Shown here piece after piece: positions 44,635 through 52,830 of a stretch of DNA of 64,000 nt. The stretch comes from Mesobacterium pallidum (GTDB lineage Bacteria > Pseudomonadota > Alphaproteobacteria > Rhodobacterales > Rhodobacteraceae). Under the pieces are notes generated by a model. That model searched no databases and was not told where the DNA came from. It worked only from the letters and a program-made list of their open reading frames with translations. Position 1 is the first letter of the stretch. Each line of letters starts with the position of its first letter. The DNA lies in NCBI RefSeq assembly GCF_019966535.1, contig NZ_JAIMID010000019.1, positions 61,465 to 125,464 on the forward strand, written 5' to 3'. Made by a program: the position numbers and the translations under genes.

Positions 44635-45395
44635 GCGCCGATCCTCACCGGGATGCCGGCGGCCGCCATGTGGGCCTTGGCCTCGGCGATGGTGAATTCG
44701 CCGAAATGGAAGATGGACGCCGCGAGCACGGCGCTGGCGCCGCCCTCGGTCACGCCTTCGACCAGGTGGTCCAGCGTGCCGACGCCGCCCGATGCGATCA
44801 CCGGCACGTCCACCGCGTCGGAAATGGCGCGGGTCAGCGGCAGGTTGAAGCCCGCCTTGGTGCCGTCCCGGTCCATCGAGGTCAGCAGGATCTCTCCGGC
44901 GCCCTTCGCGGCCACGGTCCGGGCGAAGTCCACGGCGTCGATCCCGGTGGGCTTGCGTCCGCCGTGGGTAAAGATCTCCCACCGGCCGGGTTCGACCGTC
45001 TTGGCGTCGATGGCGCAGACGATGCATTGGCTGCCAAAGCGGTCTGCCGCCTCGGCGATCACGTCCGGGTTGGCCACGGCGGCCGAGTTGAACGACACCT
45101 TGTCCGCGCCCGCGAGCAGCAGGGCGCGGACATCTTCGTGGGTGCGCACGCCCCCGCCGACGGTCAGCGGGATATAGCATTGCTCGGCCGTGCGCGTGAC
45201 CACGTCGAACATGGTGCCGCGGTTCTCATGCGTCGCGTGGATGTCGAGGAAACACAGCTCGTCCGCGCCCGCCGCGTCATAGGCGCGGGCGGCGTCCACC
45301 GGGTCGCCTGCATCGCGCAGGTCGACGAAATTGACGCCCTTGACCACGCGGCCATCGGCGACATCGAGACAGGGAATGATGCGTGTCTTGAGCAT
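44631..45395 (-). CDS. hisF: Imidazole glycerol phosphate synthase cyclase subunit
   Basis: The 254-residue TIM barrel forms imidazole glycerol phosphate from PRFAR and the ammonia made by HisH. The N-terminal RIIPCLDVADGRVVKG has one catalytic aspartate and LLTSMDRDGTKAG the other. The C-terminus carries the phosphate loops ASGGVG and VLAAS. It is followed by hisE with overlap. Confidence 0.97.
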   Translation of the reverse strand: MLKTRIIPCLDVADGRVVKGVNFVDLRDAGDPVDAARAYDAAGADELCFLDIHATHENRGTMFDVVTRTAEQCYIPLTVGGGVRTHEDVRALLLAGADKVSFNSAAVANPDVIAEAADRFGSQCIVCAIDAKTVEPGRWEIFTHGGRKPTGIDAVDFARTVAAKGAGEILLTSMDRDGTKAGFNLPLTRAISDAVDVPVIASGGVGTLDHLVEGVTEGGASAVLAASIFHFGEFTIAEAKAHMAAAGIPVRIGA

Positions 45396-45462
45396 GTCTT
45401 CCCTTTACGCGCGGGCGCCGGGGCTGGCAAGTTGCCGCGAAACAGCAAAAGGGAGCCGCACC

Positions 45463-46215
45463 ATGGAGCCGCAATTCGCCATCTACCCCAGTCTCAAGGG
45501 AAAATCGGTCTATGTCACCGGCGGCGCCTCGGGCATTGGCGCGCGGATCGTGCGGGGCTTTGCCGAGCAGGGGGCAAAGGTCGGCTTTGTCGATTTCGAC
45601 GAAGAGGGGGGCCTTGCCATGGCGGACGAGACCGGCGCGGCTTTTGAGTATGCCGACCTGCGCGACATCGGCGCCTTGCAGGGGGCTTTCGCGCGGCTCA
45701 GGGACCGGATCGGCGCGGCCGAGGTTCTGGTCAACAACGCCGCCCGCGACGACCGCCACGGCTGGCAGGACGTGACGCCCGACTACTGGGACGAGCGGAT
45801 GCAGACAAACCTGCGCCACATGTTCTTTGCCATCCAGGCCGTGGCCCCCGACATGATCGCGGCAAAGGCCGGGTCGATCATCAACATGGGGTCCAACAGT
45901 TGGTGGGAGGCGGTCGGCGGTTTCCCGGCCTACGCCACCGCCAAGTCGGCCGTGCACGGGCTGACACGCACCATGGCGCGCGACCTCGGGGCGCACATGA
46001 TCCGGGTCAATTGCGTCGTGCCCGGCTGGATCATGACCGAACGGCAGTTGGAAAAATGGGCCACGCCCGAGGCGCTCGAGGCACACAAGCAAAGCCAGTG
46101 CATGCCGCAGCTGATCGACCCGGTGTACCTGGCGCGGATGGTGTTGTTCCTCGCCTCGGACGACGCGGCCATGTGCACGGCCAGCAACTACATGGTGGAT
46201 GCGGGGTCGATCTAG
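45463..46215 (+). CDS. SDR family oxidoreductase
   Basis: The 250-residue short-chain dehydrogenase has the NAD loop TGGASGIG (residues 19-26), DFDEE suggesting NAD preference, NNAA, and the catalytic Ser/Tyr/Lys in NMGSNSWWE and YATAKS. It resembles sugar dehydrogenases such as the galactose or fucose type, but the substrate is not certain. It is divergent from hisF, with GGGAG before the ATG at 45463, and converges on the DUF2867 gene with a 4-bp overlap of stops. Confidence 0.92.
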   Translation: MEPQFAIYPSLKGKSVYVTGGASGIGARIVRGFAEQGAKVGFVDFDEEGGLAMADETGAAFEYADLRDIGALQGAFARLRDRIGAAEVLVNNAARDDRHGWQDVTPDYWDERMQTNLRHMFFAIQAVAPDMIAAKAGSIINMGSNSWWEAVGGFPAYATAKSAVHGLTRTMARDLGAHMIRVNCVVPGWIMTERQLEKWATPEALEAHKQSQCMPQLIDPVYLARMVLFLASDDAAMCTASNYMVDAGSI

Positions 46216-46691
46216 GCCGGGTAGGCGCGAGCCACCCGCGCCAGCGCGTTGCGGGTGATCGCCACGTGGAACGGCATCACGGCCGTCAGGTAGGCGCGCC
46301 CGCCCAGGTTATGCGGATGCACCCAGGTCGCCATGTGGATGCGCCCGGCCTGGCGCAGGATCGAGATGCGGAAGTCGAGGTGCTTGTCGTTCGTGCCGAG
46401 GATGCGTTCCACGTCGCTGTCATGCAGGACGGGGAAGATGCCCGAGGGCGCATCCGACACCTCGGTCTTGAGGCCGAAGGGCTTCATCAGCGCATTGCGC
46501 AGGGCCAGCAGCGCATCGGCCCAGCCGGGCAAGGACAGCCCGGTCTGAACGGCCTCGGCGACACTGGCGCCGCTTTCGACGCTGTAGCCGTCGATGAAAT
46601 CGCCGGGCTGGACCAGCCGCCAGAGCTGCGACACCTGCGGGTGCGGTTCCTTGCGGATCTCGGGGCGAGAGTGGGAAAAATCTAGCGGCAT
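46212..46691 (-). CDS. DUF2867 family protein
   Basis: The 159-residue protein matches DUF2867: a middle section with RNALMKPFGLK and the end DFRISILRQAG, then MATWVHPHNLGGRAYLTAVM. No function is established for the family. It lies downstream of hisA on the same strand with a 78-bp gap, so it may be a passenger of the his transcript. Confidence 0.85.
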   Translation of the reverse strand: MPLDFSHSRPEIRKEPHPQVSQLWRLVQPGDFIDGYSVESGASVAEAVQTGLSLPGWADALLALRNALMKPFGLKTEVSDAPSGIFPVLHDSDVERILGTNDKHLDFRISILRQAGRIHMATWVHPHNLGGRAYLTAVMPFHVAITRNALARVARAYPA

Positions 46692-46769
46692 CAGGGGCCT
46701 CCGGGTATCAATGCACGCGGAGGGTGCGCCCGCCCCGCACCGGGGGCAAGGCGCGGGATGTCGCAGGGC

Positions 46770-47492
46770 TTACTTTGCCAGCGCCTCGAGCGCCTGCTTG
46801 AGGTCCAGCGCGCCGTCATACAGCGCGCGGCCCGAGATCGCGCCGTTCAGCGCCGCGCCGCAATCGCGCAGGGCCTTCAGGTCGGCCAGCGACGACACGC
46901 CTCCGCTCGCGATTACCGGGATCGTCACGGCGTTGGCCAATGCGGCCGTCGCCTCGACATTGGGCCCCTGCATCGCGCCGTCGCGGTTGATGTCGGTGTA
47001 GATGATCGCCCCGACGCCCGCGTCCTCGTAGCTTTTGGCAAGGTCCACAGCGTTCACATCCGTCACCTCGGCCCAGCCCTTGGTCGCGACCCAGCCGTCC
47101 TTGGCGTCGATCCCGACGGCGATCTTGCCCGGGAAGGCGCGGCAGGCATTGCGCACCAGTTCCGGGTTCTCGACCGCCACGGTGCCAAGGATGACGCGGG
47201 CCAGGCCCTTGCTCAGCCACATCTCGATCGTGGCCATGTCGCGGATCCCGCCGCCCAGCTGCGCGGGCGTGTTGGTCGAGGCAAGGATCTGCTCGACCGG
47301 GGCGGCATTCACGGGCTGGCCGGCAAAGGCGCCGTTCAGGTCGACAAGGTGCAGCCATTCGCAGCCGGCCGCGACAAAGGCCAGCGCCTGGGCGGCGGGG
47401 TCCTCGTTGAAGACGGTCGCCGCCTCCATGTCGCCGCGCAGAAGGCGCACGGCCTTGCCGTCCTTGAGGTCGATGGCGGGATACAGGATCAT
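46770..47492 (-). CDS. hisA: Phosphoribosylformimino-5-aminoimidazole carboxamide ribotide isomerase
   Basis: The 240-residue TIM barrel shares ancestry with HisF. The start MILYPAIDLKDGKAVRL has the first catalytic aspartate, and IYTDINRDGAMQG has the second. The C-terminal ASGGVSSLADL forms the phosphate site. It opens the ring of ProFAR to PRFAR, the HisF substrate. Confidence 0.97.
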   Translation of the reverse strand: MILYPAIDLKDGKAVRLLRGDMEAATVFNEDPAAQALAFVAAGCEWLHLVDLNGAFAGQPVNAAPVEQILASTNTPAQLGGGIRDMATIEMWLSKGLARVILGTVAVENPELVRNACRAFPGKIAVGIDAKDGWVATKGWAEVTDVNAVDLAKSYEDAGVGAIIYTDINRDGAMQGPNVEATAALANAVTIPVIASGGVSSLADLKALRDCGAALNGAISGRALYDGALDLKQALEALAK

Positions 47493-47635
47493 TCGCGCGC
47501 GTTCCTTGCCGTATCGTAAGATCGGCGCTCTTTTGCACGTGCAGCACGGAAATGCAACGGCGTCACGTCAGGCTTGATCCGGGGACGCCCGGCGCGCAGG
47601 ATCGCGGCCATCGAACCCAATTGGAGGCAAGGGCG

Positions 47636-48028
47636 ATGAAACGGATCGTGATGGCGGTGGCGCTGGTGCTGGCCGGGGCGGGGGCGGCGCTGGCCGACCC
47701 GATCGAGGGCACCTGGAAGACCATCCCCGACGACAATGGCAACTTTGGCCACATCCAGGTCGCGCCCTGCGGCAGCGCCTTCTGCGGCGTTCTGGTCAAA
47801 AGCTTCGACGGCAGCGGCAAGACGCTCAATTCGCCCAACAATGGCAAGCGGATCATCTGGGACATGAAACCCGAGGGCGGCGGCGCCTATGGCGGTGGCA
47901 AGGTCTGGTCGCCGGACCGGAACAAGACCTACAATTCCAAGCTGACGCTCAGCGGCGACCGGCTGAAAGTCGAAGGCTGCGTGCTGGGCATTTGCCGCGA
48001 TGGCGGCACCTGGAGCCGCGTGAACTGA
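47636..48028 (+). CDS. DUF2147 family secreted protein
   Basis: The 130-residue protein has a signal peptide (IVMAVALVLAGAGAALA, then DPIEGTW) and the small lipocalin-like DUF2147 domain (IEGTWKTIPDD, then KVWSPDRNKTYNSKLTL). Two cysteine pairs may form disulfides in the periplasm. GGAGG precedes the ATG at 47636. It lies on the opposite strand between hisA and hisH. Confidence 0.93.
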   Translation: MKRIVMAVALVLAGAGAALADPIEGTWKTIPDDNGNFGHIQVAPCGSAFCGVLVKSFDGSGKTLNSPNNGKRIIWDMKPEGGGAYGGGKVWSPDRNKTYNSKLTLSGDRLKVEGCVLGICRDGGTWSRVN

Positions 48029-48366
48029 CGCGCGCCTTGGCTGGCTGGGCCGCGCTTGGCTGGCCGGGGATCGAGTATTTGAAGAAAAGTGAAAGGGAGG
48101 GGCGCCAGCGGCAAGGCGGCGCCTCTTTTCCTGCGTGGCGCTCGCGGAGGTGGCGGCTTGCATATTTGAAGAAAGATGAAAGGCAGCCGCCGATCCCCTT
48201 TCATCTTGCCATAAATATCCCGGGGAGCTCGAGGGGCTGGCCCCTCGACTTTCGTTGTGCCGCGCCTTTGGCGCGAGGGGCAGGGCCCCTCGACTTTTGT
48301 TGTGCCGCGCCTCTGGTGCGAGGGGGCCGGCCGCTCACCGCCGCGCGGCCCGCAAAGGGTCCTGGT
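48029..48366. repeat. Intergenic repeat cluster 3 between convergent genes
   Basis: The 338-bp spacer between the DUF2147 gene and hisH has no gene. It holds three arms of the interspersed unit: 48069-48090, 48162-48182 and, reversed, 48198-48220. AAGATGAAAG at 48173-48182 pairs perfectly with CTTTCATCTT at 48198-48207, the same ten bases as in cluster 1. A tandem duplication follows at 48231-48319. Confidence 0.75.
48231..48319. repeat. Tandem duplication of a 44-45-bp unit
   Basis: Unit 1 (48231-48274) and unit 2 (48275-48319) are nearly identical. Each begins with a small palindrome of the type GAGGGGCTGGCCCCTC, followed by GACTTTCGTTGTGCCGCGCC. The units differ at about five positions. 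They lie within intergenic repeat cluster 3. Confidence 0.8.
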
Positions 48367-49005
48367 TCAGGGCTTCCAAGCCAGGAAGTTGGCGATCAGG
48401 CGCAGGCCGGTGGCGTGGCTTTTCTCCGGGTGGAACTGGGTGCCGACCATGTTGCCCGTCCCGACAATCGCCGTGATCGGCCCGCCGTACTCCACGTGCG
48501 CCAGAAGCTGGCCGGGCGAGCTGACCTGCATATGGTAGGAATGGACGAAATAGGCGTGGTGACCGGTTTCGATCCCGTCGAAGACCGGGTGCGGCTGGTC
48601 GATCACCAGGTCGTTCCAGCCCATGTGCGGCACCTTGAGCGTCGCATCCGAGGGGGCGATCCGCACCACCTCTCCATCGATCCAGCCAAAGCCGGTCGTC
48701 TCTTCGAACTCGTGGCCGAGCCGCGCCATCATCTGCATGCCGATGCAGATGCCAAGGAAGGGCTGGCCGCGGGCGACCACGACCTCTTCCATCGCCTCGA
48801 AGACGCCACGGTGATCGAAAAGCGCGCGCTTGCAGGCCGGGAAGGCGCCATCGCCGGGAAGGACCACGCGGTCGGCGCGGCGGATCACCTCGGGGTCCGA
48901 GGTGACCGTGACCGCACCCGCATCGCCCTCGCGCGCCATGCATTGAAAGGCCTTTTCAGCCGAATGCAGGTTGCCGCTCTCGTAATCGACGATGACCGTG
49001 CTCAT
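48367..49005 (-). CDS. hisH: Imidazole glycerol phosphate synthase glutamine amidotransferase subunit
   Basis: The 212-residue class I amidotransferase feeds ammonia to HisF. The nucleophile loop is FLGICIGMQMMA, and the His-Glu pair lies in GTQFHPEKSHATG. The ATG at 49005 overlaps the hisB stop by 4 bp. The partner hisF is 3.4 kb downstream on the same strand rather than adjacent. Confidence 0.97.
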   Translation of the reverse strand: MSTVIVDYESGNLHSAEKAFQCMAREGDAGAVTVTSDPEVIRRADRVVLPGDGAFPACKRALFDHRGVFEAMEEVVVARGQPFLGICIGMQMMARLGHEFEETTGFGWIDGEVVRIAPSDATLKVPHMGWNDLVIDQPHPVFDGIETGHHAYFVHSYHMQVSSPGQLLAHVEYGGPITAIVGTGNMVGTQFHPEKSHATGLRLIANFLAWKP

Positions 49006-49589
49006 AGCGCGCCCTTGGTCGAGGGCAGGGAGCCGGCCGCGCGCGGGTCGGGCTCGACCGCCTCGCGCAGGGCGCGGGCGACCGACTTGAACGTGGCCTC
49101 GGCGATGTGGTGCGCATTGAACCCATGCAGGCAGTCGATGTGCAGGGTGATCCCGCCGTGGGTCGACAGCGCCTGGAAAAACTCGCGCACCAACTCGGTG
49201 TCGAAGCTGCCGATCTTGGGCGAGGGCAGGTCGACGTTCCAGACAAGGAACGGCCGCGCCGACAGGTCCAGAGCACAGCGCACCAGCGTGTCGTCCATGG
49301 GCAGCAGGCACGACCCGTAGCGGCGGATCCCTGTCTTGTCGCCCAGCGCCTTCGTCAGGGCCTGGCCCAGGGCGATGCCGGTATCCTCGACCGTGTGGTG
49401 GTCGTCGATGTGATAGTCGCCCTTTGCCCGCACGGTCATGTCGATCATCGAATGCCGCGACAGCTGGTCCAGCATGTGGTCAAAAAAGCCCACGCCGGTC
49501 TGCATGTCGTAGCGGCCGGTTCCGTCGAGGTCGATGGCGACATCGATCTTGGTCTCGGCGGTTTCGCGGATGATCTGGGCCTTGCGCAT
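49002..49589 (-). CDS. hisB: Imidazoleglycerol-phosphate dehydratase
   Basis: The 195-residue metal-dependent dehydratase has the histidine-rich motifs GVGFFDHMLDQLSRHS, DDHHTVEDTGIALG and LHGFNAHHIAEATFK. It is the monofunctional form without the phosphatase domain. The frame is open upstream, but the ATG at 49589 gives the family N-terminus MRKAQIIRETAETKI. It heads the minus-strand his group hisB-hisH. Confidence 0.97.
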   Translation of the reverse strand: MRKAQIIRETAETKIDVAIDLDGTGRYDMQTGVGFFDHMLDQLSRHSMIDMTVRAKGDYHIDDHHTVEDTGIALGQALTKALGDKTGIRRYGSCLLPMDDTLVRCALDLSARPFLVWNVDLPSPKIGSFDTELVREFFQALSTHGGITLHIDCLHGFNAHHIAEATFKSVARALREAVEPDPRAAGSLPSTKGAL

Positions 49590-49728
49590 CGGCTCATTCC
49601 CTTGGCTGGTCTCGCGGGCCTTATAGGCGCGGGGGGCGGGCGCGCCAAGGCCGAGCGTGCAGGTCTTGCCAGCGCCGTGGCCCGCATGCCAACCTCGGTC
49701 CTTGAAGAGACTTGAAAGGACATCGCCC

Positions 49729-50070
49729 ATGCGCCGCCTGACCCTCGCCATGGGCCTTGCCCTTTGTGTCGCTGCCCCTGCCCAGGCCGAGCGGCGCGTC
49801 TATGCGGGCGAGGAGGCGGCCGCGCTGAAATGCGCCTGGATCGTCGCGGCCTCGGTCAGCATGGCCGAGCGGGCGGGGCTGACCTCGACCCGGAACAAGG
49901 AATTCGCGCAGCTTTACGCCGCGATCGTGTTGCAGCGGTATGTCAGCGGGACCGACCGGCAGAAGATGGCGGCACTGAAGGCCGTGTCCGAACGGCGCAG
50001 CCCACAGCAGACGGTGGATGAGTTCATGCGGCAGGCGGACGATTGCCTGCGGCAGTTTCCGCCGGGGTAA
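49729..50070 (+). CDS. Small secreted protein of unknown function
   Basis: The 113-residue protein begins with a clear signal peptide (MRRLTLAMGLALCVAAPAQA, cleavage before ERR). The mature 93 residues are helical with two cysteines (KCAWI and DDCLRQF) likely joined by a disulfide. No family is recognised. GAAAGGA precedes the ATG at 49729. It is divergent from hisB. Confidence 0.85.
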   Translation: MRRLTLAMGLALCVAAPAQAERRVYAGEEAAALKCAWIVAASVSMAERAGLTSTRNKEFAQLYAAIVLQRYVSGTDRQKMAALKAVSERRSPQQTVDEFMRQADDCLRQFPPG

Positions 50071-50111
50071 GGGGCGCACGTTCGTCCAGCCTGGTTGTTG
50101 CCATCCTCTGG

Positions 50112-50211
50112 GAGATGTTCCGCCCGGCGGCACGCCGGGCAGCCCCCGACCGCCCCCCCGGGCGGGGGCTTCACCCCCACCCGCGGCCGGGGGCAGCCCT
50201 TCGCACATCTC
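50112..50211. repeat. Multi-hairpin intergenic element (REP/BIME-like)
   Basis: An outer pair GAGATGT (50112-50118) / ACATCTC (50205-50211) encloses three inner stems: GCCCGGCG 50122-50129 with CGCCGGGC 50133-50140; AGCCCCCG 50141-50148 with CGGGGGCT 50163-50170; and CCCCC with GGGGG around 50174-50193. It lies in the 288-bp spacer between the small secreted protein and the AsnC-type gene. No ORF is present in it. Confidence 0.55.
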
Positions 50212-50358
50212 TACTACGGTTGGTCCACACCGGGCTAACGCCAGCCTCGTCACATCATGTAGTAAGAAAGAAGCCCGTCCTGCGATGCGAACCAAACCCC
50301 GTTGCACCGCCCCGCGCCCCATGGCACCTTGCCCGCGACCCAATCCGGAAAGATCCCC

Positions 50359-50598
50359 ATGACCACCTGCGTTTTCGTCCAGATCCGCTGCAAGCCCGGC
50401 GCCACCTACCGCGTCGCCGAGGACATCGTGTTGCGCGAGATCCATTCCGAGCTCTACTCGACCTCGGGCGATTACGACCTGATGATGAAGCTCTACATTC
50501 CCCGGGGCGAAGACGTGGGCAAGTTTATCAACGACCATGTGGCCGACATCGCGGGCATCGAACGCACCCTCACCACGCTGACCTTCAAGGCCTTCTGA
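50359..50598 (+). CDS. Stand-alone Lrp/AsnC ligand-binding (RAM) domain protein
   Basis: The 79-residue protein is just the RAM domain of Lrp regulators (VFVQIRCKPGATYRVAED, GDYDLMMKLYIP, IERTLTTLTFKAF) with no DNA-binding part. Such SraA-like proteins can form rings and may sense amino acids or partner with full Lrp proteins. It precedes the MttB-family gene by 94 bp on the same strand, so a role in sensing betaine or amino-acid supply is possible but unproven. Confidence 0.9.
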   Translation: MTTCVFVQIRCKPGATYRVAEDIVLREIHSELYSTSGDYDLMMKLYIPRGEDVGKFINDHVADIAGIERTLTTLTFKAF

Positions 50599-50692
50599 GC
50601 CGTCATTCGCGACACATCGCGTCGCAAACGGGCAGGCAGGCGCCACCGCGCAGGCGTTCCATGACGGGAACGGGCGCGAACGGAGGCCGGCC

Positions 50693-52252
50693 ATGGACAA
50701 GGCAGTGCAGCGCAGGAAACGCACCGGCGGACGGGCGGGCAATGCCACCCGGCGCGGGGTGGACATCATCGACCAGATGCCCTGGGGCCCGGTCCGCAAC
50801 ATCGACCGCCCCACCGAACCGCTGAGCGCCGAGGGCGTCGCGGCCATCCACGACGGCGCCATGCGCGTGCTCGAGGAGGTGGGGATCGAGTTCCTGCATC
50901 CCGATGCGCTCGAGATCCTGGCCCGCGCCGGCTGCACCGTGCGGGGCGAGAACGTGCGCATGGGCCGCGACATGGTGATGGCGATGGTCGCGCTTTGCCC
51001 GGCGCAGTTCACGCTGACCCCGCGCAACCCGGCCCGTGCGATCACGCTGGGCGACGGCAGCCTCAACTTCGGCAATGTCTCGTCGCCGCCGGCCTACTGG
51101 ACCCTTGCGACCGGGCGCAAGACGGTGGGCGACATGGCCATGTGCCGCGACCTCATCAAGCTCTCGCAGTATTTCAACTGCATCCATTTCATGGGTGGCT
51201 ACCCGGTCGAGCCACAGGACATCCACCCAGGCATCCGCCATCTCGACGTGCTTTTCGACAAGCTGACGCTGTCGGACAAGGTGGCCCATGCCTATTGCCT
51301 CGGCCGCGACCGGGTCGAGGACGTGATGGAGATGGTGCGCATCGCCGGTGGCCTCACGCCCGAAGAGTTCGAGGCGCGGCCGCACATGTATACCAACATC
51401 AACTCCACCTCGCCGCTGAAACACGACACGCCCATGCTGGATGGCTGGATGCGGCTGGCGCGGGCGGGGCAGGGGCTGGTCGTCACGCCCTTCACCCTCG
51501 CGGGTGCCATGGCGCCGGTGACGCTGGCGGGGGCCGTGACGCTCAGCCTGGCCGAGGCGCTGGCGGCGGTGGTCCTGGCGCAGGTGATCCGGCCCGGCGC
51601 GCCGGTGGCGATCGGCACCTTCACCTCGAACGTGGACATGAAGACCGGCGCGCCCGCCTTCGGCACGCCCGAGTACATGCGTGCCACGCAGATGACCGGC
51701 CAGATGGCGCGGCACTATCGTTTGCCGCTGCGCTCGTCCGGCGTCTGCGCGGCCAATGTGCCCGATGCGCAGGCCACGTGGGAGACGTCGAATTCCCTCT
51801 GGGCCGCGGTGCAATCGGGTAGCCACATGATCTACCACGCGGCCGGCTGGCTCGAGGGCGGGCTGATCGCCAGCCCCGAGAAATTCGTCATGGATTGCGA
51901 GATCCTGCAACAGATCCAGCGCTACATGGACCCCGCCCTGACCGCCACCGGCCCGGACGAGATCGCGGTCGAAACCATCGCCGAGGTCGGCCCCACAGGC
52001 CATTTCTTTGGCATCGACCACACCCAGGCGCGCTACGAGACGGCCTTTTACCAGCCCTTTCTCAGTGACTGGAAGAATTTCGAGGCCTGGGAGGTCGCGG
52101 GCGGTGTCTGGACGACCGAGCGGGCGCACGGGATCTACCGCCGCATCGTGGACGCCTTCGAGCCGCCGCCGATGGACCCGGCAATCCGCGAGGAGCTGGC
52201 CGAGTTTGTCGCGCGCCGAAAGGCCGAAGGGGGCGCGGCGACCGATTACTGA
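50693..52252 (+). CDS. Trimethylamine methyltransferase (MttB) family protein, non-pyrrolysine type
   Basis: The 519-residue protein is a full-length MttB-superfamily TIM barrel. Landmarks include DGAMRVLEEVGIEFLHPDA near residue 55, INSTSPLKHD near 238, and SNVDMKTGAPAFGTPEY near 305. The frame has no internal TAG, so it lacks the pyrrolysine of true trimethylamine enzymes. Relatives act on glycine betaine or proline betaine, passing the methyl group to a corrinoid protein. No corrinoid protein is encoded nearby. The substrate cannot be fixed from sequence. Confidence 0.92.
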   Translation: MDKAVQRRKRTGGRAGNATRRGVDIIDQMPWGPVRNIDRPTEPLSAEGVAAIHDGAMRVLEEVGIEFLHPDALEILARAGCTVRGENVRMGRDMVMAMVALCPAQFTLTPRNPARAITLGDGSLNFGNVSSPPAYWTLATGRKTVGDMAMCRDLIKLSQYFNCIHFMGGYPVEPQDIHPGIRHLDVLFDKLTLSDKVAHAYCLGRDRVEDVMEMVRIAGGLTPEEFEARPHMYTNINSTSPLKHDTPMLDGWMRLARAGQGLVVTPFTLAGAMAPVTLAGAVTLSLAEALAAVVLAQVIRPGAPVAIGTFTSNVDMKTGAPAFGTPEYMRATQMTGQMARHYRLPLRSSGVCAANVPDAQATWETSNSLWAAVQSGSHMIYHAAGWLEGGLIASPEKFVMDCEILQQIQRYMDPALTATGPDEIAVETIAEVGPTGHFFGIDHTQARYETAFYQPFLSDWKNFEAWEVAGGVWTTERAHGIYRRIVDAFEPPPMDPAIREELAEFVARRKAEGGAATDY

Positions 52253-52362
52253 TCCTTGACGGCGGCGTTTTCGGTTTCCTCGGGCGGGCCGGCTAGGCTG
52301 AGGCAGACCGGCGTCCGGTCTCGCCTCGTGCGGGCCGACCCGTTACCGTTGAGGTTCGCCCG

Positions 52363-52776
52363 TTGGATCCGCACAGGATCGCGCGCGTCCAGGCGTGGTT
52401 TCGGTCGGTCATTCTGATGTCCGACCCTATCGCGCACCGGTTCTGCGACCGGCTGTTCCATCTCTATCCTGAGGCGCAGGAGATGTTTGCCGAGGATCTG
52501 TCGGCGCAGCGGACCAAGTTGTTCCAGACGCTGACCGTGGCGGAGGCCGGGCTCGGCCATGGCGACGATCTTCTGCCGGCGGCCCGCGACCTGGGGCGCC
52601 GCCATGCCCGCGACCGCGTCGGGGAGCGGCATTAGGCCAGCGCCAGATCCGCGCTGTCTTACACGTTCGAGGCCAGTTTCGGCCGCGATTCCACGCCCGC
52701 CCTGCGCGCCGCCTGGGCGTAGGTCGACGATCTTCTGGCGGCCAACATGATCGCCGGGCAGCGGGAGTTTCCCTGA
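52363..52776 (+). pseudogene. Globin gene interrupted by two in-frame TAG codons
   Basis: From a TTG at 52363 the same frame runs 137 codons to a TGA at 52774-52776 and is globin-like throughout: RIARVQAWFRSVILMSDPIA, FCDRLFHLYPEAQEMF, DLGRRHA with the proximal histidine, then ALSYTFEASFGRDSTPALRA and DDLLAANMI. Two TAG codons break it, at 52633-52635 and 52720-52722. By comparison with related globins the first sits where Tyr is usual and the second where Glu is usual, each one base change away. No indel is needed. I treat it as a recent pseudogene. Confidence 0.75.
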
Positions 52777-52830
52777 CGGCGGACGTGTGCGGGGCCTTTT
52801 CGGCGCGCGCGGCCAAGGCTATGGAAAGAC

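Noticed and set aside
50693..52252. Pyrrolysine-containing trimethylamine methyltransferase
   Set aside because: The frame is complete with no internal TAG, so this is the non-pyrrolysine branch.
52633..52722. Reading the two TAG codons of the globin as pyrrolysine
   Set aside because: Globins are not known to contain it, no pyl gene is in the window, and the replaced residues are ordinary Tyr and Glu positions.
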